In this document: positions 40,065-48,230 of the stretch, piece by piece
Numbering within the stretch: the first letter of the stretch is position 1
Layout of the letters: every line of letters begins with the position of its first letter
Assembly: GCA_047974625.1 (NCBI GenBank)
Contig: JBKECK010000054.1
Location: forward strand, 244,170-308,169
Length of the DNA: 64,000 bases
Reading direction: 5' to 3'
DNA from: CADEDH01 sp047974625
Lineage (GTDB): Bacteria; Actinomycetota; Acidimicrobiia; Acidimicrobiales; SZUA-35
Program-made: the position numbers and the translations under genes
The notes under the pieces: generated by a model
Databases searched by the model: none
The model's input: the letters and a program-made list of their open reading frames with translations, nothing else
What the model was told of the DNA's origin: nothing

Positions 40065-40856
40065 CTAGGCCGTAATGTCGCGGCGGTGGAAGACCATGAA
40101 AGACACGGCCATGAGCAGGAAGCCGGCGATCATCACGGTGGCCAGGGACGAACCGTATTCAAGGTTGCGGGTGCCACCGCGGGCGACGGCCTGGAACAGC
40201 TGGCCGGGGAGCCACGGCCGGGTGCTCTCAACGGTGTCGGTGAGCACGAGATCGAGCGGAATCGCCACCAGGACCCCGGTGGCGAGCGCCACCACCGCCG
40301 ACCGGGTCACGGTGGCCAGGAACTGGCCGAACACGACCCAGCCCAGTGCCGCGACGAAATAGTTGACACTGGCCTCGGCCAGCGCCCTGAGCCCGGCGCT
40401 GGTGAACCACTGACCGGTGTCCACATCGCTCGGGGCGAAGGCGACCGCGGCTCCGATCGTGGTGGCCACCACCAGGGCGGTGGCCACCAGTGTGGCCAGT
40501 GCCAAGGCCAAGGCCTTGCCGGCGATCAGCCGGAACCGGCCAGGTTGGCGCACGGCGAGGATCCGGATCATCCCAGTGGAGTAGTCGGAGGCGACGGCGC
40601 TGGCGCTGACCGCCATCAGTACCAACCCGACGAGGGAGATCGTGCTGCCCAGCGCGAGGGCCAGGCCTTCAGATGAGGCGATCATCTCCGGCGTTGCGGA
40701 GTCGCCCAGCGGGCCACGTTCCTCGACCGCCTCGTCGGTCGACCCGACGTAGAGCATGACGGTGACCAGGGCTAGGACGAAGCTGCAGCCGAGCCCGGCC
40801 AGCAGGTAGTTGCGGCTCGTCAGCTGCATGAGGCTGGCGCGCGTCGAGCGGATCAC
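40065..40856 (-). CDS. ABC-2 type exporter permease (first exporter)
   Basis: A 263-aa membrane protein with about six helices: near 18-36, 68-88 (SGEGLALALGS region), 100-135, 150-170, 175-210 and 240-258. It matches ABC-2/BcrB-like permeases that partner single ATPases in peptide or drug export and immunity. The stop codon TAG at 40065 precedes the gap leading to the polyketide operon. Its ATG overlaps the ATPase stop by four bases. Located immediately upstream of the polyketide operon and on the same strand, it is a candidate self-resistance exporter; that is inference. Confidence 0.85.
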   Translation of the reverse strand: MIRSTRASLMQLTSRNYLLAGLGCSFVLALVTVMLYVGSTDEAVEERGPLGDSATPEMIASSEGLALALGSTISLVGLVLMAVSASAVASDYSTGMIRILAVRQPGRFRLIAGKALALALATLVATALVVATTIGAAVAFAPSDVDTGQWFTSAGLRALAEASVNYFVAALGWVVFGQFLATVTRSAVVALATGVLVAIPLDLVLTDTVESTRPWLPGQLFQAVARGGTRNLEYGSSLATVMIAGFLLMAVSFMVFHRRDITA

Positions 40857-41779
40857 GACGCACTCCCCGACATCATGCGGAGAAACGTCGCCTCGAGGCT
40901 CTCCTGCTCGTCGTGGAGCCTGGCGAGCACGATCCCCGCCTGGAAGGCCAGCCGGTTGATGCCACCGGCGTGATCGGGATCGGCGATGACCCGGATGCCG
41001 GAGTTTTCGGGGGTGGACCGGTAGCCGTGGTCGCCGAGCAGTTCAGTGAGGCGGTCCAGGTCACCCGGCTCCTCGGGCCGGACGACAAGCTCCGCTCGTT
41101 GCTGCCGCTCGAGCTCGGCGATCGGCCCGAAATAGAGCCTCGTACCGTTACGGATGACAACCAGGTGGTCGCAAATGTGCTCTATCTCGGAGAGGAGATG
41201 GGACGACACGAGAATCGCCTTGCCGGCCGCGGCCTGACCACGAAGGAGAGCCCGCATGTCAAGGATCCCCTGTGGGTCAAGTCCGTTGGTGGGTTCGTCG
41301 AGGAACAGCACCTCCGGATCGGACAGCAGGGCAGCGGCGATCCCGAGCCGCTGGCGCATTCCGAGCGAGTACGTGCGAACGGCATCGTCGGCCCGTTCAG
41401 TCAGCATCACCTGATCGAGAACATGATCCACACGGCCTGAATCGATCGAGCCGAGGGTGGCGAGAAGCCGCAGGTTCCTTCGGGCCGACAACTGCGGATG
41501 AAAAGCCGGGCCGTCGATGAGGGCGCCGACGCGGGAAAGATCACCGTCGCAGACATTCCTCTCGCCCGCGTCGGCCCTAATGAGGCCGAGTAACATACGG
41601 ATCGTCGTGGTTTTTCCGGCGCCGTTCGGTCCGACAAATCCGGTGATGGTGCCGGGACGCATCACGAAACTGAGTTCATTCACCGCGATACTCTCGCCGT
41701 AGCGTTTCGTGAGACCGTCGAGCGCCACGATGGGCGGATCGGCGGTCAATGCAGTTTGGGTGGTGCGGGTCATGGTCAT
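40853..41779 (-). CDS. ABC exporter ATP-binding protein (first exporter)
   Basis: A 308-aa BcrA/CcmA-type ATPase. Walker A VGPNGAGKTTTIRML, signature YSLGMRQRLGIAAAL, Walker B VLFLDEPTNGLDPQG, switch His in SSHLLSEIEH. The C-terminal 80 residues form the accessory domain seen in antibiotic-resistance ATPases. ATG 41779 is chosen over TTG 41788. It is divergent from the response regulator at 41880; the shared gap carries 11-bp-spaced repeats, so the two-component system probably controls this exporter. Confidence 0.92.
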   Translation of the reverse strand: MTMTRTTQTALTADPPIVALDGLTKRYGESIAVNELSFVMRPGTITGFVGPNGAGKTTTIRMLLGLIRADAGERNVCDGDLSRVGALIDGPAFHPQLSARRNLRLLATLGSIDSGRVDHVLDQVMLTERADDAVRTYSLGMRQRLGIAAALLSDPEVLFLDEPTNGLDPQGILDMRALLRGQAAAGKAILVSSHLLSEIEHICDHLVVIRNGTRLYFGPIAELERQQRAELVVRPEEPGDLDRLTELLGDHGYRSTPENSGIRVIADPDHAGGINRLAFQAGIVLARLHDEQESLEATFLRMMSGSAS

Positions 41780-41814
41780 GGTGGCCAACGTACTTACAGG
41801 CGCGTCACCCCCCC

Positions 41815-41844
41815 GTAACCATCAAAGGTTATCTTCCGGTTATC
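41815..41844. promoter_or_regulatory. GGTTATC direct repeats with 11-bp spacing, probable OmpR-type operator
   Basis: GGTTATC occurs at 41827-41833 and 41838-41844, exactly 11 bases apart, with the reverse element GTAACC at 41815-41820. This lies between the divergent exporter ATPase (start 41779) and the response regulator (start 41880). The layout fits binding of the adjacent OmpR-family regulator to control both genes. Confidence 0.55.
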
Positions 41845-41879
41845 AGTCCCCCGGTATGGTTGGCCAGGCGAGGTGTCCC

Positions 41880-42536
41880 GTGCGAGTACTTGTGGTCGAA
41901 GACGACGTGGAGCTGGCGGAGCTGATCTCGAAAGGGCTCCGGCGCCAGGGAATGGCGGTCGACGTGTGCCATGACGGCGCCGATGCGCTGTACCGCACGG
42001 CCATCACCCGCTACGACGTGGTCGTGCTCGATCGAGGTCTGCCCGTCGTCCACGGCGACGAGGTCTGCCGACGCCTCGGTGGTGCGTCCGAGCAGCGCCC
42101 GTGTGTGATTATGTGCACCGCGTCCACGTCCGAGACCGAAGAGCTCGAGGGGCTCGCGCTGGGCGCGGATGACTACCTGGCCAAGCCGTTCTCGTTCCCG
42201 ATGCTGGTCGCGAGGGTGAGGGCCCTGGCCCGCCGGTCGGGCCCGTACCGGCCCCCGATACTCGAGCGGGGTGACCTGCTTCTCGACCCGTTGCGACGGT
42301 ACGCGACGCGACAGGGAGTTCCGGTGCCGCTGGCCCGGAAGGAGCTCGCCGTGCTTGAGGCGCTGCTTGAAGCCGACGGTGGCGTCGTCAGCGCCGAGCA
42401 ACTCCTGGAACGGGTATGGGACGACGGCATCGACCCGTTCACCAACGCCGTTCGCGTCACCATCATGAAGCTGCGTCGGAAGTTGGGTGACCCACCGCTC
42501 ATAGAGACCGTTCCCGGGCAGGGATACCGCTTGTGA
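41880..42536 (+). CDS. OmpR-family DNA-binding response regulator
   Basis: A 218-aa two-domain regulator. Receiver: MRVLVVEDDVELAELISKGL with the acidic pair E7-D8-D9, phosphoacceptor D51 in VVVLDRGLPVVHG, and Lys in ADDYLAKPFSF. Winged-helix domain from about 125: LARKELAVLEALLEADGGVV, FTNAVRVTIMKLRRKLGDP, ETVPGQGYRL. GTG 41880 is the start (VRVLVVE). The kinase follows after 13 bases. Regulators of this group with a BcrAB-like exporter beside them usually respond to envelope stress or peptide antibiotics. Confidence 0.93.
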   Translation: MRVLVVEDDVELAELISKGLRRQGMAVDVCHDGADALYRTAITRYDVVVLDRGLPVVHGDEVCRRLGGASEQRPCVIMCTASTSETEELEGLALGADDYLAKPFSFPMLVARVRALARRSGPYRPPILERGDLLLDPLRRYATRQGVPVPLARKELAVLEALLEADGGVVSAEQLLERVWDDGIDPFTNAVRVTIMKLRRKLGDPPLIETVPGQGYRL

Positions 42537-42549
42537 AGTCGCAACCCCC

Positions 42550-43578
42550 ATGAAGGCTCGGCGCCACACGCTGCGGGTGCAGATCGCCTCGCAGTTCGCG
42601 GCGGTCACGTTGGCCACCGGCCTCGCGTTCATGGCCGTCAACTTCGGCGTCGTCGAGGAGGACACCACCGGGCTCCGCGAGGCGCTCATCGGTATCGCCG
42701 TCGTCACCGTGGTGGCCATCGCCGCCGGCTGGGGCATCGCCCCATACGTGCTGCGACCGGTTCGGGCCGTCACGGCCAGGGCGCAGAAGATCTCGGCCAC
42801 CAACCTCCACCAGCGGATCGGCCTTCAGGGTCCGGACGACGAGCTTCAGCAACTCGCCTCGACGATCGACGCCCTGCTGTGCCGTCTCGAAGCCAGTTTC
42901 GAGCGCGAGCGCCGCTTCGTCGCCAACGCCTCCCACGAGATCCGGACACCGCTCGCGGTCACCCGGGCCACGCTCGAGCTCGGCCTTAACGACACCGACG
43001 GCACGGTCGAGGAGTTGCGGGAGGTCATCGCCGAGGCCCTCGAAGCCACCTCGCGCACCGAAACCCTCGCCGCCGACCTGCTCCTGTTGGCCCGGAACGA
43101 GAGCGTCGCGGTGGAGCGGGACGACTACCTCGATCTCGCCGAGCTGACACGTGCGGTGGTCGACGACCTTACCTATGCCGCCGACGACACCGACGTCACA
43201 ATCACCGCCCATCTGTCGTCGGCACCGATGTGGGGAAAGGCGGGGCTGGTCGACCGGCTGATCGCCAACCTCGTGGACAACGCCATTCGCCACAACGCAC
43301 CGTCCGGGTGGATCGACATCACGACGAGCTCCGCCGATGACCACGCCCTTCTGATCGTACGGAACCACTCTTCGGCCACCATCCGAGACCCAATCGGTGA
43401 ACTCTTCGAACCATTCCACCGGGGGCCGGCCAGCCCCGGTCGCTCCCCTACCGGCCACGGACTGGGCCTGTCGATCGTTCAGGCGATTGCTCTCAGTCAT
43501 AACGCCCGCGTGTCCGCCGGCCACGACTCGGCGGAGAACACATTCGAGGTCAAGGTCGCTTTTGCGGCCAATAGGTGA
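42550..43578 (+). CDS. Sensor histidine kinase, HAMP/HisKA type
   Basis: A 342-aa kinase with two helices (about 12-32 and 45-68) and almost no extracellular loop (roughly 12 residues), so it is an intramembrane-sensing type. HAMP is 68-120 (RPVRAVTARAQKIS), H-box FVANASHEIRTPLAVTRAT with H129, N-box LVDRLIANLVDNAIRHN, G-box GHGLGLSIVQAIALSHN. Intramembrane-sensing kinases paired with exporters commonly monitor transporter activity or envelope-active drugs. It is cotranscribed with the regulator at 41880. Confidence 0.93.
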   Translation: MKARRHTLRVQIASQFAAVTLATGLAFMAVNFGVVEEDTTGLREALIGIAVVTVVAIAAGWGIAPYVLRPVRAVTARAQKISATNLHQRIGLQGPDDELQQLASTIDALLCRLEASFERERRFVANASHEIRTPLAVTRATLELGLNDTDGTVEELREVIAEALEATSRTETLAADLLLLARNESVAVERDDYLDLAELTRAVVDDLTYAADDTDVTITAHLSSAPMWGKAGLVDRLIANLVDNAIRHNAPSGWIDITTSSADDHALLIVRNHSSATIRDPIGELFEPFHRGPASPGRSPTGHGLGLSIVQAIALSHNARVSAGHDSAENTFEVKVAFAANR

Positions 43579-43709
43579 CCTGAACCACCAACAGGCGACG
43601 CGCCATTTCGACGGCCGAGACGTTCACCATTCCTGACGTGGTTATCACTGACCGCAGCACCACACCTCAACCAGAGGGTCGCGACCTTACAGCAGATACG
43701 GAGTTTCAA

Positions 43710-44471
43710 ATGCACAATGACACGAACGTCGAGTTCGATGAGATCTCGGGGACCGGTCTCTCCCGCGTCGAGACGGAGGCGAAGAATGGGGGCGAGGTGC
43801 GGCGGACCGCCATTCTCGGTGCCCCCAGCCCCTTCCAGACCGGTCTCTCCGCCATCCTCCGGGAGGCCCCCAACATCGAACTGGTTGGTGATTGGAGCCA
43901 CGCGACGTCGGGCCCGGCGATCGCCGCCGGCCATCGGGCTGACGTCGCGATCCTGGATCTCGACGTCTGGGGGGCCGACGGGATCGAGCGGCTCTGCTCG
44001 GGAAGCTCATCGGACAGCGCTCCCCCAATCCCTATCCTCGCGGTCACCTCGTCGGAGGATGTCGAGGCCTCGTCGGGTGCCCTCTACGCCGGCGCCCGGG
44101 GCGTTCTGCTCAAGGACGCCCACCCCGATGAGTTCGTCCGGGCGGTCCACTCGGTCGGCGGCGGTGCGGTGGTCCTGGCCCCCCATCTGGTGGCGTGGCT
44201 CCTCGAGGAGGTGCTACGTACCAAAAGGCGGGAGGACCGCCCCGGGCCCGCCCCCGGCGACGTACCGATCCCGGGGACGGCCGCCGTCACGCCCCGCCAG
44301 CGGGAGGTGCTGGCGCTCCTCGCATCGGGGCTCTCCAACGCCGAGATCGCCGAGCACCTCGCGGTCAGCAAGCCGACCGTGAAGAGCCACGTGTCGGCCC
44401 TGCTGCGCACATTCGACGTGTGCGACCGCACCAAGCTGGCCCTGTTGGCCAACCAGATCTACACCGCGTGA
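43710..44471 (+). CDS. LuxR/NarL-family regulator with atypical receiver
   Basis: A 253-aa regulator from ATG 43710 (MHNDTNVEFDEISG), which has GGAG eight bases upstream; a GTG at 43638 would add 24 residues. The receiver-like domain (30-155) has a phosphoacceptor-like D83 (VAILDLDVWGADG) and a conserved Lys (GVLLKDAHPDEFV). The N-terminal acidic pair is replaced by ILGAPSPFQ, so phosphorylation is doubtful. The C-terminal LuxR helix-turn-helix is intact: VTPRQREVLALLASGLSNAE, VSKPTVKSHVSALLRTFDV. There is no partner kinase next to it. It lies convergent to the second exporter, whose stop is one base away. Confidence 0.88.
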   Translation: MHNDTNVEFDEISGTGLSRVETEAKNGGEVRRTAILGAPSPFQTGLSAILREAPNIELVGDWSHATSGPAIAAGHRADVAILDLDVWGADGIERLCSGSSSDSAPPIPILAVTSSEDVEASSGALYAGARGVLLKDAHPDEFVRAVHSVGGGAVVLAPHLVAWLLEEVLRTKRREDRPGPAPGDVPIPGTAAVTPRQREVLALLASGLSNAEIAEHLAVSKPTVKSHVSALLRTFDVCDRTKLALLANQIYTA

Positions 44472-44472
44472 G

Positions 44473-45249
44473 TCAGACGACGTCCCGACGGGTCAGGAGC
44501 ACACCGCTCAATGCGATGGCGGCGACGGCGTAGACGACTAGCGTTCCCCCGATGTGCGCGGCCGAGAAGTCTCCCGAGCCGGTGAGCACGTCCTGGAGGA
44601 GCAGTCCGGGCGCCCACTTCTGGACGACGGCGAGGTCGTCCCCAAGGACGTTCTCCAACGGTCCGGCCCACATCACGCCGATGGCCAGACCAACGGCCAC
44701 CGATCGGGTGACGATCCCGACCACCGTGCCGAGCAGGGCCCAGACGGCCACGTAAAGCATCGTGCGCACGAAGTCTGTCAGGCTCGCCTCCAGACCATCG
44801 GCCGTGGACCACGCCGAAATGTCCAGGCCGCTACCGCTGGCCACGACAAAGGCCGTGGCCCAGCTGACGACGAACACGGTGGCCACGAGCACGGTCAATC
44901 CGACCAGTCGGGCGGCGAAGAATCCGCCGGCCACCGAGAGCCGGTTCGGGTTCTGGAGCAACGCGGCCCGCATCGAACCGTCGGCGAGATCGCCTGCAGC
45001 CATGGGGGTGATCAGGCCGAGGACGAGGACCGACGAGAACGAGGTGGCCAACACCAGGGGTGCCGTGGCACCGTCGTTCGCCTCGAGGGTGGGGATGAGC
45101 ATGGCCGATCCGGTGTCGGCGGCCGTGGCCACGAGTACCGCCGTGACTACGACGCCGTAGATCACGGCCCCGGCCAGCGACCACCGGAGTGTCGTCGGTC
45201 GGCTGAGGCGGAAGACCTCGGCCCGGTAAGCGTCGATCGTGTTGTTCAT
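44473..45249 (-). CDS. ABC-2 type exporter permease (second exporter)
   Basis: A 258-aa polytopic protein with about six helices (near 22-42, 60-78, 98-128, 140-160, 165-190, 225-245). The opening MNNTIDAYRAEVFRLSRPTT and the GSMRAALLQNPNRLSVAGGF loop are those of BcrB-like permeases. Its ATG overlaps the ATPase stop by four bases. It is the partner of the ATPase at 45246 and part of a unit with the two-component genes at 46282-48077. Confidence 0.85.
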   Translation of the reverse strand: MNNTIDAYRAEVFRLSRPTTLRWSLAGAVIYGVVVTAVLVATAADTGSAMLIPTLEANDGATAPLVLATSFSSVLVLGLITPMAAGDLADGSMRAALLQNPNRLSVAGGFFAARLVGLTVLVATVFVVSWATAFVVASGSGLDISAWSTADGLEASLTDFVRTMLYVAVWALLGTVVGIVTRSVAVGLAIGVMWAGPLENVLGDDLAVVQKWAPGLLLQDVLTGSGDFSAAHIGGTLVVYAVAAIALSGVLLTRRDVV

Positions 45250-46181
45250 CGGTGGTCTTCTCCTGTGGTGACGAGCTCGAGGACCTGGTCCTCGAGCGAC
45301 GGGTTGTGCTGGACGAGCTCGGTGAGAACTACCCCGGCGGCATGGGCGACGGCAATGACCGTTCCCGCCAGCTGGCGGCCGTCGCCGGAGCCGATCCTGA
45401 CGTCGACGCCGCCGGGTACCGGCTCGGCCTCTATCCCGGCGTCGGCGAGGGCCCGAACGAGGTCCACGCCGGTGGGGTCGAACCGGGCGGCGATGCTGGT
45501 GACCTGGTTGCGGCCGAGGTCGGAGAGGCGGCCGGCGAAGGCACAGCCACCGGAGTCGAGCACGACGACGTGGTCACACACTGCTTCGAGCTCCGCCAGG
45601 AGATGTGACGACACCAGCACGGTGCGACCTTCGGCCGAGATGCCCTTGATGATGGCGCGGATGTCCTTCATGCCTTGGGGGTCCACGCCGTTGGTAGGTT
45701 CGTCGAGCACCACGATCTCGGGGTCGCCGATGAGGGCCCCGGCAATGCCCAAGCGCTGCTTCATACCCATCGAGTAGGTGTTGAAGCGGTCGTCGGCGCG
45801 GGTGGTCAGGCCCACCTGGCCCAGGATCCGGTCGAGGCCGGGACGATCGTGGCCACCGAGCAGAGCGAGCTTCCGGAGGTTCTCCCGTCCGCTCAACCGG
45901 GGGTGGAACGCCGGATACTCGATCAGTGCACCCACCCGGCGCATGTACGAATCGGGTTGGGAGATGTCCGCGCCGAGCACCCGGGCGGTGCCCGCCGTCG
46001 GGCGGACCAGGCCCAACAGGGCGGCCATGACGGTGGTCTTGCCCGCTCCGTTCGGTCCGACAAGGCCTGACACCGATCCGGCCGGAATGCTGAAGCTCAC
46101 CCGGTCGATCGCAACCTGGTGGCCGTAACGTTTGGTGAGGTCAATGGCTTCGATTGCTGGGGTGGAAGGGTCATCATCCAT
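45246..46181 (-). CDS. ABC exporter ATP-binding protein (second exporter)
   Basis: A 311-aa ATPase. Walker A VGPNGAGKTTVMAALLGL, signature YSMGMKQRLGIAGAL, Walker B IVVLDEPTNGVDPQG, switch SSHLLAELEAVCDH. It is closely similar in layout to the first exporter ATPase, including FHPRLSGRENLRKLALLGG versus FHPQLSARRNLRLLATLGS, so the two are paralogues. The ATG at 46181 has no strong ribosome site; a longer frame upstream is not coding-like. It probably responds to the kinase/regulator pair directly upstream on the same strand. Confidence 0.92.
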   Translation of the reverse strand: MDDDPSTPAIEAIDLTKRYGHQVAIDRVSFSIPAGSVSGLVGPNGAGKTTVMAALLGLVRPTAGTARVLGADISQPDSYMRRVGALIEYPAFHPRLSGRENLRKLALLGGHDRPGLDRILGQVGLTTRADDRFNTYSMGMKQRLGIAGALIGDPEIVVLDEPTNGVDPQGMKDIRAIIKGISAEGRTVLVSSHLLAELEAVCDHVVVLDSGGCAFAGRLSDLGRNQVTSIAARFDPTGVDLVRALADAGIEAEPVPGGVDVRIGSGDGRQLAGTVIAVAHAAGVVLTELVQHNPSLEDQVLELVTTGEDHR

Positions 46182-46281
46182 GGGACGATCATCCGACGGC
46201 CTGGAGCGAAGCGCATCGGCCTGAGGCTGAGATTCGCCTACGTCAAACGTTGAGGCCGGGGTGGTGCCGCGGTCGCCGGAA

Positions 46282-46974
46282 CTAGGCGGGTGGCCGGGCC
46301 AACCCGCGCTGGTAGGCGATGACCACGAGCTGGGCCCGGTCACGGGCGTGCAGTTTCGTCATGGCCCGGCTGACGTGCGAGCGCACCGTGGCCTGACTCA
46401 CCGACCAGTGGTCGGCGATCTCGGCGTTGGACAAGCCGGCCGCGACCATGCCCACGGCCTGGCGTTCGCGTTCAGTCAGCCCCGCCGCCGGCACAGCCCG
46501 GTCCGCGGCGGGCGGATTGACTGAACCGGGCTCGGGTGGCCGCCCGGCGAAGTGCGCGACGACCCGTCGGGTGACGCTAGGCGACAGGAGCGAGTCACCG
46601 GCCGCCACCACCCGGACCGCGTTGACCAGTTCGGCGGGATCGGCGTGTTTGACCACGAAACCGCTGGCTCCGGCTTCGAGCGCGGCGAACACGTACTCGT
46701 CGAGTTCGAAGGTCGACAGGATGAGGACCCGGACCGCCGGCAGGTCACCGTCGGCGGTGATCTGGCGCGTGGCCTCGAGCCCGTCCATTCCCGGCATTCG
46801 GATGTCCATGACCGCCACGTCAGGTCGGTGCCGGCGGATCATCGCCACCCCGGTCGACCCGTCGTCGGCCTCGGCCACCACCTCGATGTCGGGTTCCAGC
46901 GACAGCAACGAGGCCAGGCCTCCTCGTACGAGGGCCTGGTCGTCCACCACCACCACCCGGATCACGTCGACCAT
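46282..46974 (-). CDS. NarL/LuxR-family response regulator (second exporter system)
   Basis: A 230-aa regulator. Acidic pair in VVVVDDQALVRGGLA, phosphoacceptor D57 in VAVMDIRMPGMDGLE, Lys in FVVKHADPAELV. The LuxR HTH is GLTERERQAVGMVAAGLSNA, then SVSQATVRSHVSRAMTKLHA. Its start overlaps the kinase stop by 13 bases, so the pair is coupled. A long Pro-rich linker (RPPEPGSVNPPAADRAVPAA) joins the domains. The exporter ATPase begins 100 bases downstream on the same strand. Confidence 0.93.
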   Translation of the reverse strand: MVDVIRVVVVDDQALVRGGLASLLSLEPDIEVVAEADDGSTGVAMIRRHRPDVAVMDIRMPGMDGLEATRQITADGDLPAVRVLILSTFELDEYVFAALEAGASGFVVKHADPAELVNAVRVVAAGDSLLSPSVTRRVVAHFAGRPPEPGSVNPPAADRAVPAAGLTERERQAVGMVAAGLSNAEIADHWSVSQATVRSHVSRAMTKLHARDRAQLVVIAYQRGLARPPA

Positions 46975-48077
46975 GTGGCGGTCACCACGAATCCCCCGCC
47001 CTGGGTCGGTCCGTACTCGAGACGGCCCCCGGTCGCCGCGACCCGCTCAGACATCCCGGCGAGCCCCGTGCCGGCGCCGGTTGGGGCGTCGGTCTGGCCC
47101 GCCGGCCCGGAGTCCTCCACCCGCACGACGAGCTGGGGGCTGGTCTCGACGTCGATGGCGATCGTCGAAGCGGGGGCGTGGCGCCCAGCGTTGGTGAGGG
47201 ACTCCTGGACAACCCGGTAGGCGGCCTCCTGGAGAGCCGTGGGAATCTCGGCGTGGCGCCAGTCGGCCCGCAGCCGTACGGTGTGGCCCGAACGGCGGCC
47301 AGACTCGGCCAGGCGGGCGATGTCGCCCAACTCCGGCCGTCCGGGATCGTCCCCGCCTTCCTCCCGGAGCGACCGGACGAGTGCGTTGAGCTCGGCCAGG
47401 GCGGTTCGACTGGTCTCGGCCAGGGTCGCCGCCGCCTCGGCCGCGCCGGGAATACCGTCGATGGTCCGCTCGAGCACGGCCGCCTGGAGGCTGACGGCCG
47501 TCAGGGAATGGCCGAGCCCGTCGTGAAGGTCGCGGGCGAGGGCCAGCTGGCGTTCAACCATCTCCTGGTGGCGCCGGTAGTGGGCCGCCTCCGCCTCGGC
47601 CCGGGAGCGAGCCGCTCGTTGTTGCAGCAGGTCGGCGGCGAAGACAGCCGCGGCCGACGGCCCCACGATCGAAGCCACCTCGTCGAACTCGACCGTGCCG
47701 CCGACCATCGCCCCGCCCACTACCGTGACGACGAACACCGCCAACGCCGGGTAGACCAGCCGCCGGGGACTGACCAGGCCAAACAGGAACAGCGCCAGCG
47801 GGCCGGCGGCCAGAGCCGGACCACTCGGGTAGCCGGCCGCCCAGTACCCGACCGTTGTCGCGGTGACGACAGCGAGCATGAGGCGATGATCGAAATAGAC
47901 CAGCAGTAGCGCGGCCGTCGCCGCCACGCCCAGGGTGGCGGCCGGTCGGCCCGGATCGTCACCGAGCGCGCTCACCACGACCACCGCCGTGAGGAGGGCA
48001 ATGGTGGCCCCGATCACGACGCTGCCACCGGGTGTCCGCTGACGCGCCTCGGGGGGATCGGTCATGGGGAACAGCAT
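46962..48077 (-). CDS. NarL-group sensor histidine kinase (second exporter system)
   Basis: A 371-aa kinase with an N-terminal membrane region of five to six helices (about 20-150) and no large periplasmic loop. The HisKA_3 H-box is RQLALARDLHDGLGHSLTAV, followed by ALQEAAYRVVQESLTNAGRH (N-box) and GTGLAGMSERVAATGGRL (G-box). The start is ATG 48077 or the next Met (MTDPPEARQ) at 48065. Kinases of this DesK-like layout sense membrane or envelope-active compounds. The 153-base gap to the sigma factor gene shows nothing else. Confidence 0.9.
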   Translation of the reverse strand: MLFPMTDPPEARQRTPGGSVVIGATIALLTAVVVVSALGDDPGRPAATLGVAATAALLLVYFDHRLMLAVVTATTVGYWAAGYPSGPALAAGPLALFLFGLVSPRRLVYPALAVFVVTVVGGAMVGGTVEFDEVASIVGPSAAAVFAADLLQQRAARSRAEAEAAHYRRHQEMVERQLALARDLHDGLGHSLTAVSLQAAVLERTIDGIPGAAEAAATLAETSRTALAELNALVRSLREEGGDDPGRPELGDIARLAESGRRSGHTVRLRADWRHAEIPTALQEAAYRVVQESLTNAGRHAPASTIAIDVETSPQLVVRVEDSGPAGQTDAPTGAGTGLAGMSERVAATGGRLEYGPTQGGGFVVTATWST

Positions 48078-48230
48078 ACGGGTTACCCGGATCGCGCTCG
48101 GATACCTGGCCTCGCCACCGTGGACGAGGCCGGGACTCCGCAGCTGACTGCGGTTCCCTGAGACGATGCCCCGCCCATCCGCTGACCAACCGGGCCAAGG
48201 TCGATCGGCGTGGCCGGTACGTCGTCGGGG

